Made by a program: the position numbers and the translations under genes. This document shows, in pieces, positions 18,396 to 27,217 of a stretch of DNA of 64,000 nt; within the stretch, counting starts at the first letter, position 1, and each line of letters opens with the position of its first letter. Source of the DNA: Bacillota bacterium (GTDB lineage Bacteria > Bacillota > Bacilli > Paenibacillales > Paenibacillaceae); contig JAEWAQ010000031.1 in assembly GCA_023391635.1 (NCBI GenBank), positions 46,467-110,466 of the forward strand, read 5' to 3'. The notes beneath the pieces are model-generated. The model saw only the letters and a program-made list of their open reading frames with translations. It was not told the origin of the DNA and ran no database searches.

Positions 18396-19321
18396 GGTCT
18401 CCAATCCTCCCGTTCCAGATTGAGCCACGCCGCTTCTTCCTTCGTCACTGGAATGTCCATGGCTTGCCACGATTCCATCATCTCCTGTTCGCTGCGCGGT
18501 CCTATGATCGCAGCAGTCGGGAACGGCCGATTCAATACATAGGCAAGGGCGATCTGAATCGTCGTTACGCCCTTCATTCGCGCCAACTCCTTCGCCCTTG
18601 CATAGCGTTCCCAGTTGTCCTTGCTGTAATAGACTCTGACCATCTCCTGGTTGGATCGATCCTCGGGCGAGAACATGCCGGAGAAAAATCCGCCGGCTTG
18701 CGAAGACCAGGAGAGCAGCGGCAGCTGATTGCGCGCATGCCATTGCTGCGTATCCCGATCCGCGGACACACTGCCGGCCCAACGCGGCTCGAGCGCTTCC
18801 GCGAGCGCCAAATTCGTACTGCTGAAGGTGAATCCGGTCAAGCCGTGCGACTCCGCATAGACGCTCGCTTCCTGGATGCGCCGATACGTCCAATTGGAAG
18901 CTCCGAATGCCCGAATCCGTCCTTCGGCAAGATGAACGTTCAGTTCTTCTATCACCGGACCGACCGGCACGCCGGGTTCATCCCGGTGCAGGGCATATAG
19001 ATCAATATAATCCGTTCCCAGCCGTTCCAGGCTTTCGTACAAATCTTTGCGGATCGACTGCGGGTCGACGCGCGGCCCCGGACTCCCGTCGTCATGATGC
19101 GCTCCTTTCGTCATGAGCACCAAACGATTACGATTGCCCCGGCTTTGCATCCATGCCCCCAAAATGCGCTCAGCCTGGTTATATTGATGAGCGGTATCGA
19201 AAGTCGTACCTCCGGCTTCCACGTAAGCGTCCAGCAAGTCCGTTCCGTTCATCTTACGCAAATCCCCGGTTCCGAAGATGAGTCGCGAAGCTGAAGTGCC
19301 TTGAATGTGGATCTTCTTCAT
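18392..19321 (-). CDS. aldo/keto reductase
   Basis: This 309-residue NADPH-dependent oxidoreductase of the aldo/keto reductase barrel has FDTAHQYNQAERILGAWM (about residues 36-53, catalytic Asp and Tyr), a Lys in LVLMTKGAHHD (about 71), TDYIDLYALHRD (about 110-121) and the C-terminal cofactor block AAIIGPRSEQEM. The ATG at 19321 follows GGGAAGGGG; the frame further upstream runs through the operator region. It is the first gene of the mannosidase operon, behind a promoter with two palindromes. It may reduce or oxidise a sugar together with the TIM-barrel protein it overlaps. Confidence 0.92.
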   Translation of the reverse strand: MKKIHIQGTSASRLIFGTGDLRKMNGTDLLDAYVEAGGTTFDTAHQYNQAERILGAWMQSRGNRNRLVLMTKGAHHDDGSPGPRVDPQSIRKDLYESLERLGTDYIDLYALHRDEPGVPVGPVIEELNVHLAEGRIRAFGASNWTYRRIQEASVYAESHGLTGFTFSSTNLALAEALEPRWAGSVSADRDTQQWHARNQLPLLSWSSQAGGFFSGMFSPEDRSNQEMVRVYYSKDNWERYARAKELARMKGVTTIQIALAYVLNRPFPTAAIIGPRSEQEMMESWQAMDIPVTKEEAAWLNLEREDWRP

Positions 19322-19374
19322 CGTTTTGCCCCTTCCCGTCTGTCTTTCGAGAAACACGCCTGCTGCCGCCAATC

Positions 19375-19388
19375 TGGTACCGATACCA
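19375..19388. promoter_or_regulatory. LacI-type operator copy 3
   Basis: TGGTACCGATACCA lies between the mannosidase operon promoter (19458-19486) and the first start codon. It is the third copy of the TGGTAnCGnTACCA pattern and links this operon to the transporter operon, whose LacI gene is at 6354. Confidence 0.7.
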
Positions 19389-19440
19389 TATTCGAACGTC
19401 AATTACATTCCTAATAGAGGCATGCGGCCATTGAGGGTGA

Positions 19441-19486
19441 GTTAAGCGCTTACCTCTATATTAATCAAAATAGCTTTTTCGCACAA
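19441..19486 (-). promoter_or_regulatory. mannosidase operon promoter with palindrome at the start site
   Basis: On the minus strand TTGTGC (-35, 19486-19481), 17 bases and TAATAT (-10, 19463-19458) are followed at once by GGTAAGCGCTTAAC (19454-19441), a near-palindrome around AAGCGCTT. The arrangement, -10 then palindrome then a TGGTA..TACCA site further down, is the same as at 12306-12377. The palindrome could be a LacI-family or CcpA site. Confidence 0.6.
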
Positions 19487-19604
19487 TTGTTTTTTCGATT
19501 TTTCTTGACTGCGGGCGCAAATGGTGCGGCCGGCATCCGATCGACGGAGTTGACGAAGCCATCTCATTTCGCAAGTAATTGCCCTGCTGAAAATCGAATG
19601 AACG

Positions 19605-19633
19605 GTGACGGTAATGATGCGATCGTGTATAAT
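19605..19633 (+). promoter_or_regulatory. promoter of aminotransferase gene
   Basis: GTGACG (-35, 19605-19610), a 17-base spacer and a perfect TATAAT (-10, 19628-19633) lie about 50 bases before the aminotransferase start. The match to the vegetative sigma consensus is good. Confidence 0.6.
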
Positions 19634-19683
19634 TGTAGAATGCTTATGGGAACGAGTACGCTTATGGTGGAAGGATGAATCGC

Positions 19684-20982
19684 ATGAACCCCCTCGCTCA
19701 GCAATTGAACGACACGATTTCCCGGGAACAGCCCCGCGTATACGAAATGTTGTCGAATCTCGGCAAAGCGCTGTATTTTCCGAAGGTCGGCATTCTCAGC
19801 CAATCGGCGGAAGCCAAGCAGAAAGCGAAAGTGTACAACGCGACGATCGGCATCGCGATCGAGAACGGCAAGCCGATGCACCTCCCGGTCATTCAAGAGA
19901 CGCTGTCCGCATATGATCCGAAGGATCTGTACGAATATGCGCCTCCTGCGGGCAAGCCTGAACTTCGGACCGTCTGGCGGGAGAAGATGCTGCAGGAGAA
20001 CCCGTCCATGGCGGGTCGCTCGTTCAGCCTGCCCGTCGTGACGAATGCGCTCAGCCACGGCCTCAGCATCGTGGCGGACTTGTTCGCCGATGCCGGCGAT
20101 GCGGTCATTCTGCCCGACAAGAATTGGGAAAATTACGAGTTGACATTCGGCATTCGCCGCGGCGCGGTGATGGTCGAATATCCGCTGTATAACGAGCACC
20201 AGAAGTTCAACGCGAAAGGCTTGCGCGACGCGCTGATGACGCAGAGAGAGCGCGGCAAGGCGATCGTGCTGCTCAACTTTCCGAACAATCCGACCGGCTA
20301 CACGCCCGATGCCGAAGAAGGTCGTGCGATCGTCTCCGCCATCAAGGAAGCGGCGGACGCAGGCATCAACGTCGTCGTCGTGACCGATGACGCCTATTTC
20401 GCGCTCTTCTTCGAAGATTCCTTGCACGAATCCTTGTTCGGACAACTGTGCGGACTGCATGAGCGCGTGCTGCCGATCAAGGTCGACGGTGCCACCAAGG
20501 AAGAATACGTATGGGGCTTCCGCGTCGGCTTCATTACGTACGGCGGCACCTCCGAAGCTTGCAACGCAGCGCTTGAGCAGAAGACGATGGGCATCATCCG
20601 CGCCACGATATCCAGCGGCCCGCATCCGTCGCAGACGTTCGTGCTGCACGCGTTGAAGTCGCCGTCTTTCGCGGAGCAGAAGGCGCAGAAGTACACCGTG
20701 ATGAAAGGCCGCGCCAATCGCGTGAAGCAATTGCTCGACAGCGGCAAGTACGGCGATATCTGGAGCTATTATCCCTTCAACTCAGGCTACTTCATGTGCC
20801 TGAAGCTGGACGTGGACGCCGAGGAAGTCCGCCAGCGGCTGCTGAGCGAGCATGGCGTCGGCACGATCGCGCTAGGCGGTACGGATTTGCGCGTCGCCTT
20901 CTCCTGTATCGAAGAGCCGCAGATCGAAGATTTGTTCGACCATATTTATCAAGCGGTGCGGGACGTGAAAGCCGGGAAATAG
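19684..20982 (+). CDS. class I/II PLP-dependent aminotransferase
   Basis: This 432-residue fold-type I aminotransferase is a cytoplasmic enzyme that moves an amino group between an amino acid and a 2-oxo acid. Seen motifs are VTNALSHGLSIVADL (cofactor phosphate region), LLNFPNNPTGY (the NPTG block), VVTDDAYF and KVDGATKEEYVWGFRVG, whose Lys is the likely PLP anchor. I prefer the ATG at 19684 because GGAAGG is then 9 bases away; an ATG at 19675 touches that site. It is monocistronic, with its own promoter and terminator. The amino-acid preference (aromatic, aspartate or other) is not clear. Confidence 0.92.
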   Translation: MNPLAQQLNDTISREQPRVYEMLSNLGKALYFPKVGILSQSAEAKQKAKVYNATIGIAIENGKPMHLPVIQETLSAYDPKDLYEYAPPAGKPELRTVWREKMLQENPSMAGRSFSLPVVTNALSHGLSIVADLFADAGDAVILPDKNWENYELTFGIRRGAVMVEYPLYNEHQKFNAKGLRDALMTQRERGKAIVLLNFPNNPTGYTPDAEEGRAIVSAIKEAADAGINVVVVTDDAYFALFFEDSLHESLFGQLCGLHERVLPIKVDGATKEEYVWGFRVGFITYGGTSEACNAALEQKTMGIIRATISSGPHPSQTFVLHALKSPSFAEQKAQKYTVMKGRANRVKQLLDSGKYGDIWSYYPFNSGYFMCLKLDVDAEEVRQRLLSEHGVGTIALGGTDLRVAFSCIEEPQIEDLFDHIYQAVRDVKAGK

Positions 20983-21000
20983 GAGCATGCGTAAATGTGA

Positions 21001-21055
21001 AGAGCCGCGGGGCCGTATTGTGTGAATACGCCCTGGCGGCTCTTTGTTTTGTTGT
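21001..21055 (+). terminator. rho-independent terminator of aminotransferase gene
   Basis: AGAGCCGC (21001-21008) pairs with GCGGCTCT (21036-21043), with a further GTATT/AATAC stem inside, followed by TTTGTTTTGTTG on the plus strand. Confidence 0.85.
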
Positions 21056-21161
21056 CTTGACAACTGCACAGCACGCGCGGATTGGCGGGGAGATGCCATT
21101 TAGAAGTCTGCATCGCCTGTCCGCGTCAGCCAACCGCCCCCCGCGTAGGGCATGCATGCTG

Positions 21162-22424
21162 CTATTCGTCCTCATCTCGCGGTTTGGCGATCCGCCGGGG
21201 AATCAGCCAACCGTTCCAGACTACGCCCGCCGCCAACAGCGCCAAGCTTGTCCACGACACCGCTTGCGGCATGCCTTGCGGTATGGCCGTTGCCGCCCAT
21301 AGCAGCGCAGTGCCGGCGATTCCGGCGGTTCTGGCGACAGCGGCGGCCGCGGCGCGGCGCAAGCTCTGGCCGATCGGCAGCGCCCGCATGCTGACATCCA
21401 TCCGGATGCTCGCAAGCTCCGTCAGTTGGATGCCGCCGACCGCGAAACCGATCGAGTAGACGATCCAGTCTGCCACCCAATGGTCCACCACGATCAGGAT
21501 GAAACCGATGACGAGCAGCCACCTGAACCATGCGCCGAACGTTTCTCCGCGGGCAAAAGTCTTCGCGTACCAATAATGCCACGCCCGTTCGCGCTTCCAG
21601 GGCAATCGGTCGCCGAACCAGGCTACCCATTGTCTGCGGGTCGGTCGGGCTTCCTCCGTAGGCACGTCGACGAACCAGGACAGAAATCGGCGCCATCTTC
21701 TGATCGTGCGAGCCTCTTCGAGAATCAGTCGTTCCCACGGCAACCCGACCGTTCGAATCACGCGCCAGACGACCGCGAGCAACAGCACGCAACCGGCGGT
21801 CAATCCAACCGCGGGAAGGAACGGCCCGTTCAGCAGCGCCCATGCCATCAGGAACGTCGCGGCGATTCTTGCGGCACGCGCCATCCATCTCTGCGACGTC
21901 CTAACCATTCTCCGCTCGGCCCATCCGCCCGCAATATTCCATATCGCGATGATGGCGAACAACAAGCCTAACAGCCACAACGATCTGGATGCCGCATATT
22001 CAATCGTCGCGGGCGCATTCAGATAAAGCGGTATGTACAACAGATAAACGGCCAGCACGCACACAGCGCCCGATGCGGCTGCATATCGCAAAGCGGGCCG
22101 GATGTAATGTTGAACGACGGCGCTCTCCATCGGAAGCAGGAATACCGTATCGGCAGGGTTCATATAGGTGCGAAGCGGTGAGCGGATCGCAACGAAGGCG
22201 ATCGCGACGGCGCCGATCCAGCCTGCCGGCAAAGATTCGGGTACATTCTCCAGCAGATTCGCATAACCGAATATGCCCGTAAAGACGGCTGCCGCGACAA
22301 GCAGCCCGAATCCGCTCTGCATGACATAGCGGAAATAGGGAACGACATCCGAGCGAAAAGCCGCTGCCCTGTCCTTGCGAAGCGCCGTCAAATGCGCCCT
22401 CATCTTCCCGTGGCTCTCATTCAC
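21162..22424 (-). CDS. ABC exporter permease, EcsB-like
   Basis: This 420-residue integral membrane protein has about eight hydrophobic segments. The first (SGFGLLVAAAVFTGIFGYAN) follows a basic N-terminal stretch containing FRYVMQSG. Its size, its N-terminal RYVMQ-type block and its position after an ATPase gene fit EcsB, the membrane part of an exporter known in Bacillus to affect secretion and membrane proteolysis. The start is a GTG at 22424 that overlaps the ATPase stop by eight bases; longer frames run through the ATPase gene in another frame. EcsB is the best guess; another ABC-2 type permease remains possible. Confidence 0.82.
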   Translation of the reverse strand: MNESHGKMRAHLTALRKDRAAAFRSDVVPYFRYVMQSGFGLLVAAAVFTGIFGYANLLENVPESLPAGWIGAVAIAFVAIRSPLRTYMNPADTVFLLPMESAVVQHYIRPALRYAAASGAVCVLAVYLLYIPLYLNAPATIEYAASRSLWLLGLLFAIIAIWNIAGGWAERRMVRTSQRWMARAARIAATFLMAWALLNGPFLPAVGLTAGCVLLLAVVWRVIRTVGLPWERLILEEARTIRRWRRFLSWFVDVPTEEARPTRRQWVAWFGDRLPWKRERAWHYWYAKTFARGETFGAWFRWLLVIGFILIVVDHWVADWIVYSIGFAVGGIQLTELASIRMDVSMRALPIGQSLRRAAAAAVARTAGIAGTALLWAATAIPQGMPQAVSWTSLALLAAGVVWNGWLIPRRIAKPRDEDE

Positions 22425-23211
22425 GCGCCGCTCCCCCTCCGGTAGCCTCCGCCCGTTCCACCAACGATTCGAAGGCATCGTCCAGCGTATCGCCGGGCTT
22501 GTTGCAGCTTGCCGCCGCCTTAACCTCGGCAGGCGTGCCTTGCGCGATAATGCGGCCGCGGTGCAGCACGACCAGTCTATCGGCGCTGCGTTCGAGCGCA
22601 GGCAAGATGTGCGAGCTGAGCAGAATCGCACATCCGCCGGCGCTGACTTCGTCCAGCGTCGCCAGCAATCCGCGGATGGCGAGCGGGTCGAGCCCGAGCA
22701 ACGGCTCGTCGATGATGAGCAGCGGGGGGCTGGCGAGCAAGGCGCTCATGAGCATCGTTTTTTGCTTCATGCCTTTGGACAGCGTATCCGGCAGCGCGTC
22801 GAGCGCGTCCGTCATGCGAAACGTCCGGGCGAGTTCAAGCATTCGGCGTTCGGCCAGTGCCTGGTCCACGCCGTAGGCGGTCGCGGTGAACCTCATATGC
22901 TCTCGCACGGTCAGGTGCGGAAACAGCACCGGCTGTTCCGGCACATAGGCGCACGACTGACGGTATCGATCGCCATCCTCCTCCAGTCGCACCCCCGCCA
23001 CTCTCACCTCTCCCGCATGCGGCGCCATCAGTCCCAATATATGGCGGATCGCCGTGCTCTTGCCCGCGCCGTTCAATCCGATCAATCCGACGATCTCGCC
23101 GGCGTCCATTGCGAAATCGATCCCATGCAGCACCGGCTTCTTCCTGCTGTAGCCACCGGTCAAGCCGCTGACTTGAAGCGTACTTTCGCGTCTCGCTTCA
23201 CCGCGCATCAT
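22417..23211 (-). CDS. ABC transporter ATP-binding protein, EcsA-like
   Basis: This 264-residue ATPase powers the permease encoded just after it. Walker A is GLNGAGKST (about residues 39-47), the Q-loop is at YVPEQPVLF, the signature is degenerate (LSKGMKQKTM in place of LSGGQ), Walker B is PLLIIDEPLLGLD and the switch His is in ILLSSHIL. The LSKGMKQK form is typical of EcsA and related exporters. The ATG at 23211 follows AAGGAG by 8 bases. The pair is transcribed away from the two-component cluster and has its own promoter region at 23212-23386. Confidence 0.92.
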   Translation of the reverse strand: MMRGEARRESTLQVSGLTGGYSRKKPVLHGIDFAMDAGEIVGLIGLNGAGKSTAIRHILGLMAPHAGEVRVAGVRLEEDGDRYRQSCAYVPEQPVLFPHLTVREHMRFTATAYGVDQALAERRMLELARTFRMTDALDALPDTLSKGMKQKTMLMSALLASPPLLIIDEPLLGLDPLAIRGLLATLDEVSAGGCAILLSSHILPALERSADRLVVLHRGRIIAQGTPAEVKAAASCNKPGDTLDDAFESLVERAEATGGGAARE

Positions 23212-23291
23212 AGCATCCACTCCTTTCCATCTTCCCATTATAGCGTGATTGACCCATCCGGATCGAGTGACACGAAGATCTCCCGGACAAT

Positions 23292-23309
23292 TTCCCAGCC
23301 GCCCGGGAA
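23292..23309. promoter_or_regulatory. TTCCC-N8-GGGAA palindrome, copy 1
   Basis: TTCCC, 8 bases and GGGAA lie about 80 bases before the membrane-protein/kinase/regulator operon. Similar palindromes precede the second kinase gene (27120) and the third (30927), which suggests a shared, possibly autoregulatory, site for a LuxR-type response regulator. Confidence 0.45.
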
Positions 23310-23386
23310 TCGTTCTCTATCGGATAGGATGAAGACTCCTATATGCTAGCGATAAAGTCTTGTTCAAATCATGGGGGGATTGTAAA

Positions 23387-24211
23387 ATGGAACAAACATC
23401 AAAGTCAAAAAAACGATCAAGATCGATTTGGTTTCGCGTCTTCGCGGTCCTGTTCGCCATTGCCGGGCTGATCGTGCTTGAGGGTCTTACCGAAGGCCTC
23501 GAACCCTGGATCCGATCGGCACTCGCGTTCGATCCGCATCCCGAAGATCTGCGGTTTCACGGGGCTGTGCACGGCGCCTTAGTCGGCATCTTATTCAGCA
23601 TCAGCCTGCTTCTCTTGCTGCGGGACCCGAACGCAAAGCCGTTGCTCATCCGTTTTTATATCGTTGGCCATTTGATCTTTTTGGGAACACTCACGGTGAC
23701 CGGCCCGGCATTCGCGCTGACCCGAATTTCCATCTTCGGCATTTTCGGCATCATCATGGCGATTTTATATTTCACCTATGGCAACCGCCGTGAAATCTTC
23801 AAGCCTGCGGAACCCGTCAGAAGAGATCGACCGCTGTTCATTCTCTCGTTCATCGCTCTTATCGGGCTCATGCCTTTCTTGATCACCGGCTTCGTCCAAC
23901 AGCTTCAGGAAACAGAGGAACAGTTCCGCTGGGGAGAAGGAACCGCGCTTGCGCTGACGTTGATCTATGGCAGTTTCATGGTCTCTACTGCCAGGAAAGG
24001 GGCCGGAGCGCTCGGTTTGCTGATCGGCTTCACCTTTGCCTATATGGGCGCCGCCTCGATCGCGCTTCCCGGCCATGAAGCCAGCTGGGGCATCTGGGGT
24101 GGAATCGCCGCGATTGTCTATGGTTGCGTATATGCAGTCGCCTCGCTGCGGATCGTGCGCCCCACTCCTTCCGGCGCCGCTGACGCCGCACGGCAATCGA
24201 CGTCAAGCTGA
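23387..24211 (+). CDS. multi-pass membrane protein of unknown function
   Basis: This 274-residue protein has a basic N-terminus (KSKKRSRS) and about seven hydrophobic segments, for example VFAVLFAIAGLIVLEGL and ISIFGIFGIIMAILYF. I do not recognise a family. The ATG at 23387 follows GGGGGA; an in-frame codon 27 bases upstream has no ribosome site. It ends 11 bp before the sensor kinase gene, so it is very likely co-transcribed with it and with the response regulator. It could be an accessory sensor or the output of the system, which is inference. Confidence 0.75.
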   Translation: MEQTSKSKKRSRSIWFRVFAVLFAIAGLIVLEGLTEGLEPWIRSALAFDPHPEDLRFHGAVHGALVGILFSISLLLLLRDPNAKPLLIRFYIVGHLIFLGTLTVTGPAFALTRISIFGIFGIIMAILYFTYGNRREIFKPAEPVRRDRPLFILSFIALIGLMPFLITGFVQQLQETEEQFRWGEGTALALTLIYGSFMVSTARKGAGALGLLIGFTFAYMGAASIALPGHEASWGIWGGIAAIVYGCVYAVASLRIVRPTPSGAADAARQSTSS

Positions 24212-24222
24212 ATGCGGGGTTA

Positions 24223-26448
24223 GTGAAATTGTCCACCCACTCTGAATCTGCAATACCGACTCAGTCGGGCGCGGCGAACAGCTTTCGGGCAAAACGGAAG
24301 CTGTTCGCCGCGAGAAGTGCGGGGCTTGCGATCGGCGGGCTCATCACCCTGCTTTTTGTATTCAAAATCCCCTCTTACTTTCTGTACGTCAGGGATATAT
24401 GTCCTGCAACATCGTGCGAATTCACCGTATTGACGCCGTTACCCTTGTCCGTGCTGGGGAATATCGGCTGGTCGTACAACGATCTCGCAATATTGTACAC
24501 CAGCGTTGCGCTGCTGAAATTTTCCGTCTTTTTCGTCGGGGCTTTGCTTATTTTCTCCAGACGACCGAACGATCCTTTCTCCTATGTCGCAGGGACGGCT
24601 TTCATCGCATTTCCCGCATCCGATTACATCCCGACGATGTGGCGGGAGCTCGGCGGGCTGACGTCGGCCATTGCCAATCTGTCCGCCGTTCTGTTCGTCC
24701 TCTTTTTGCTGTTGTTTCCCAACGGTAAAATCGTGCGCCGGCCCTTGTTCTGGTCCGTCACCGCTCTGATGATCATTCGCTTGCTCGCCGCCGTTTTTGA
24801 GGACGAGCCGTGGGGGCTTCAGAACTGGCCCATCGCGGGGAACCTGATATGGATGGCGCTGACGTATGGAACGGTCCTTTACGTCCAATTCGCAAGGTAT
24901 CGATACGAATCCATCTCCGTCGAACGTCAGCAAACCAAATGGTTCATTTACGGACTGATGCTCTCTCTGACGGGAATCCTGATCGTCAGCCTCGCTCCGC
25001 TGCTGCTGCAGCCCGATTTCTATGCGAATCCTCACCCGTTCTGGCTTCTCGTATTGGACATGGCGATTATATTGCTGCTTATGCCGATCCCGGTGACGAT
25101 TGCGATGTCGATGCTGCGCAAGCGGTTATGGGATATCGACCCCATCGTGAATCGTACCCTCGTGTATGCCGGGCTAAGCGCGCTGATCATCTCGGTCTAT
25201 TCGATCATCGTATGGTATTTGTCCTATGCGTTCCAAGTCGGCCACAACATGATCTTCTCTCTGATCGCCACCGGCGTTACGGCCTTTCTGTTCGCACCGC
25301 TCAAAGAAAAGCTGCAGAAGACGGTCAATCGCATGATGTACGGGGAACAGCAAGATCCGTATTCCGTGCTGATCGAGCTGGGCAACCGGTTGAAGGAGCC
25401 GCTTGCTCCGGATGCGGCGCTGGAAACCGTCGCCAGAAGCGTCAAAGAAGCGCTGAAGCTGCCTTACGTCGGCATCATGCTCGCCCGCAACGAACAGTCG
25501 AGGCTCGTCGCTTCCGTGGGCAACCCGCCGCCCGATACAGCCATCATTCCGCTGGTCAGCGGGGGGCGGGATATCGGAAGCCTGATCGTAGCGGCGCGGT
25601 CTCCAGGCGAAACGTTCAATGAAGCCGACAGGCGCATGCTGGGCATTCTTTCCCGCCATGCGAGCACCGTCCTTCACAGCGTCAAGCAGACCATGGAAAT
25701 CGGCTTATTGGTAGGCGAACTGCAGCAATCGCGCGAACAGCTGATCATGGCGCGCGAAGAAGAACGCAGGACGATGCGCAACAATCTTCACGACGAGATC
25801 GCGCCGCGGCTCGCTTCCATGAAGCTAACCGCCTCCCTTGTTGAAGATTGGATCCGCGAAGATCCCCCGCGGGCGATCTCGTCCATGACCCGGTTTCGGG
25901 AAGAGATCGGGAAGACGGTGGAAGAAATTCGCGGGATCGTCTACGATCTCCGGCCTCCGGCGCTTGACGAGCTCGGTCTCGTCGGAGCGCTGCGTCAGCG
26001 GGCAGAACGGCTGCAGGACGTTCACTCGGGCGCCAAAGCCCGGCCGCTGCGAATCGAGATCGAGCCGGCTGACTCTCTACCTGATTTCCCTGCCGCGATC
26101 GAGGTCGGGGCCTATCGTATCGTCACCGAGGCGTTAGTTAATGTTTTCAAGCATGCAGCCGCCGATTACTGCCGGATCCGCATCGAGTTTAATCCCGAAA
26201 CAAGCGAGCTGCGGCTCGAAGTCGCCGATAATGGGATCGGATTAGGTGAGCGGACCTCGGCATCCTCGCATAGCGGTGGACTCGGGCTGACCTCAATCAG
26301 AGAGCGCACGGAAGAATTGGGAGGCATCTGCCGTTTCGATCGCCCGCCCGAGGGCGGAACGGTCGTATCGGCCGTGCTTCCGGTTAAAGTTCAATCACGG
26401 AAAGGAGGCCATGATAAATATGCAGCTGCGGATATTGGTGGCGGATGA
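24223..26448 (+). CDS. sensor histidine kinase, HisKA_3 (NarL/DesK) type, 741 residues
   Basis: This membrane-bound kinase has a basic N-terminus and about eight to ten membrane helices in residues 30-350. A GAF-like domain follows (about 385-495, GNRLKEPLAPDAALETVARS), then a HisKA_3 domain with the phospho-accepting His in NNLHDEIAPRLASM (about 523), and an HATPase_c domain with VADNGIGLG and SGGLGLTSIRERTEELGG. A Cx4C motif (CPATSC, about residues 57-62) lies just after the first helix, on the predicted outer side. A similar motif sits in the same place in the kinase at 27218. The start is GTG. It overlaps the response regulator by 38 bp. Confidence 0.93.
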   Translation: MKLSTHSESAIPTQSGAANSFRAKRKLFAARSAGLAIGGLITLLFVFKIPSYFLYVRDICPATSCEFTVLTPLPLSVLGNIGWSYNDLAILYTSVALLKFSVFFVGALLIFSRRPNDPFSYVAGTAFIAFPASDYIPTMWRELGGLTSAIANLSAVLFVLFLLLFPNGKIVRRPLFWSVTALMIIRLLAAVFEDEPWGLQNWPIAGNLIWMALTYGTVLYVQFARYRYESISVERQQTKWFIYGLMLSLTGILIVSLAPLLLQPDFYANPHPFWLLVLDMAIILLLMPIPVTIAMSMLRKRLWDIDPIVNRTLVYAGLSALIISVYSIIVWYLSYAFQVGHNMIFSLIATGVTAFLFAPLKEKLQKTVNRMMYGEQQDPYSVLIELGNRLKEPLAPDAALETVARSVKEALKLPYVGIMLARNEQSRLVASVGNPPPDTAIIPLVSGGRDIGSLIVAARSPGETFNEADRRMLGILSRHASTVLHSVKQTMEIGLLVGELQQSREQLIMAREEERRTMRNNLHDEIAPRLASMKLTASLVEDWIREDPPRAISSMTRFREEIGKTVEEIRGIVYDLRPPALDELGLVGALRQRAERLQDVHSGAKARPLRIEIEPADSLPDFPAAIEVGAYRIVTEALVNVFKHAAADYCRIRIEFNPETSELRLEVADNGIGLGERTSASSHSGGLGLTSIRERTEELGGICRFDRPPEGGTVVSAVLPVKVQSRKGGHDKYAAADIGGG

Positions 26449-27064
26449 TCACCCGCTATTTCGGGAAGGCGTCCGGAACGTCGTGAACAACGCGGAAGGC
26501 ATGACCGTCGTCGGAGAAGCGGCAAACGGGGAAGAGACAGTCAAGCTGGCGCTGGAGTTGCTGCCGGACGTCGTCCTGATGGACATTCGCATGCCCGGAT
26601 TGAACGGCATCGAAGCGACGGCCCGAATCCGATCGGCACATAGCGGCATTCGCGTTTTGATGCTGACTATGTTCAAGGATGACGATTCCGTCATCTCCGG
26701 GATGAAGGCCGGCGCAAGCGGCTATATGCTCAAGGATGCGGACAAAGAGGACATCATTCGCGCGATTCAGGCCGTCGCTTCCGGGGAAGCGATCTTCGGC
26801 GGCGATGTCGCCAGTCGTCTGATCGCCTACGCCACTCGCCCCGCCTCCCGGCTGGAACAATTTTCGGAGCTGACCGACCGGGAGAAGGAAGTGCTTCACC
26901 TGATGACCGAAGGATGCACCAATGCGGATATTTCAAGCAAGCTGCAGCTCAGTTCGAAAACCGTAGCGAATTACGTCTCGACCATCCTGAACAAGCTGCA
27001 AGTACCGGATCGGGCAAGCGCGATTCAGGCCGTCAACCGATCCCGTCGGGATGATTCGCAATAG
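26411..27064 (+). CDS. LuxR/NarL-type response regulator
   Basis: This regulator has 217 residues: a receiver domain (LRILVADDHPLFREG, phospho-accepting Asp in VVLMDIRMPG at about residue 58, Lys in MLKDADKED) and a C-terminal LuxR helix-turn-helix (LTDREKEVLHLMTEG, SSKTVANYVSTIL). It is the partner of the kinase whose 3' end it overlaps. Two starts are possible, ATG at 26411 or 26420; GGAGG lies 2 or 11 bases away, so the choice is open. It probably regulates its own operon through the TTCCC/GGGAA palindrome upstream. Confidence 0.95.
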   Translation: MINMQLRILVADDHPLFREGVRNVVNNAEGMTVVGEAANGEETVKLALELLPDVVLMDIRMPGLNGIEATARIRSAHSGIRVLMLTMFKDDDSVISGMKAGASGYMLKDADKEDIIRAIQAVASGEAIFGGDVASRLIAYATRPASRLEQFSELTDREKEVLHLMTEGCTNADISSKLQLSSKTVANYVSTILNKLQVPDRASAIQAVNRSRRDDSQ

Positions 27065-27118
27065 GAGCCTGCCCGGTTATCCATGGAGGCTGTCTTGTTC
27101 CCGGCTCTACGCAAAATG

Positions 27119-27139
27119 ATTCCCGATTCACTCGGGAAT
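27119..27139. promoter_or_regulatory. TTCCC-N9-GGGAA palindrome, copy 2
   Basis: ATTCCCG, 7 bases and CGGGAAT form a perfect 7-7-7 palindrome about 80 bases before the second kinase gene. A further TTCCC lies about 25 bases upstream. It resembles the palindromes at 23292 and 30927. Confidence 0.55.
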
Positions 27140-27217
27140 TGCGTTCTTATCCCGCGACCGGAAGCAATCTCTATGGTACACTGGTCCTGATTGAACTCTT
27201 CTGAGAGGACTTCGACC

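Noticed and set aside
18396..18893. N-terminal extension of the TIM-barrel gene
   Set aside because: It lies inside the aldo/keto reductase gene in another frame and shows no homology; the overlapping GTG is the natural start.
22425..22631. N-terminal extension of the EcsB-like gene
   Set aside because: The stretch overlaps the ATPase gene out of frame and is Arg/Trp-rich without membrane character.
27110..27140. The TTCCC/GGGAA palindrome as a terminator of the first two-component operon
   Set aside because: The stem has only seven pairs, a seven-base loop and no T-tract, and related palindromes occur upstream of the other kinase genes.
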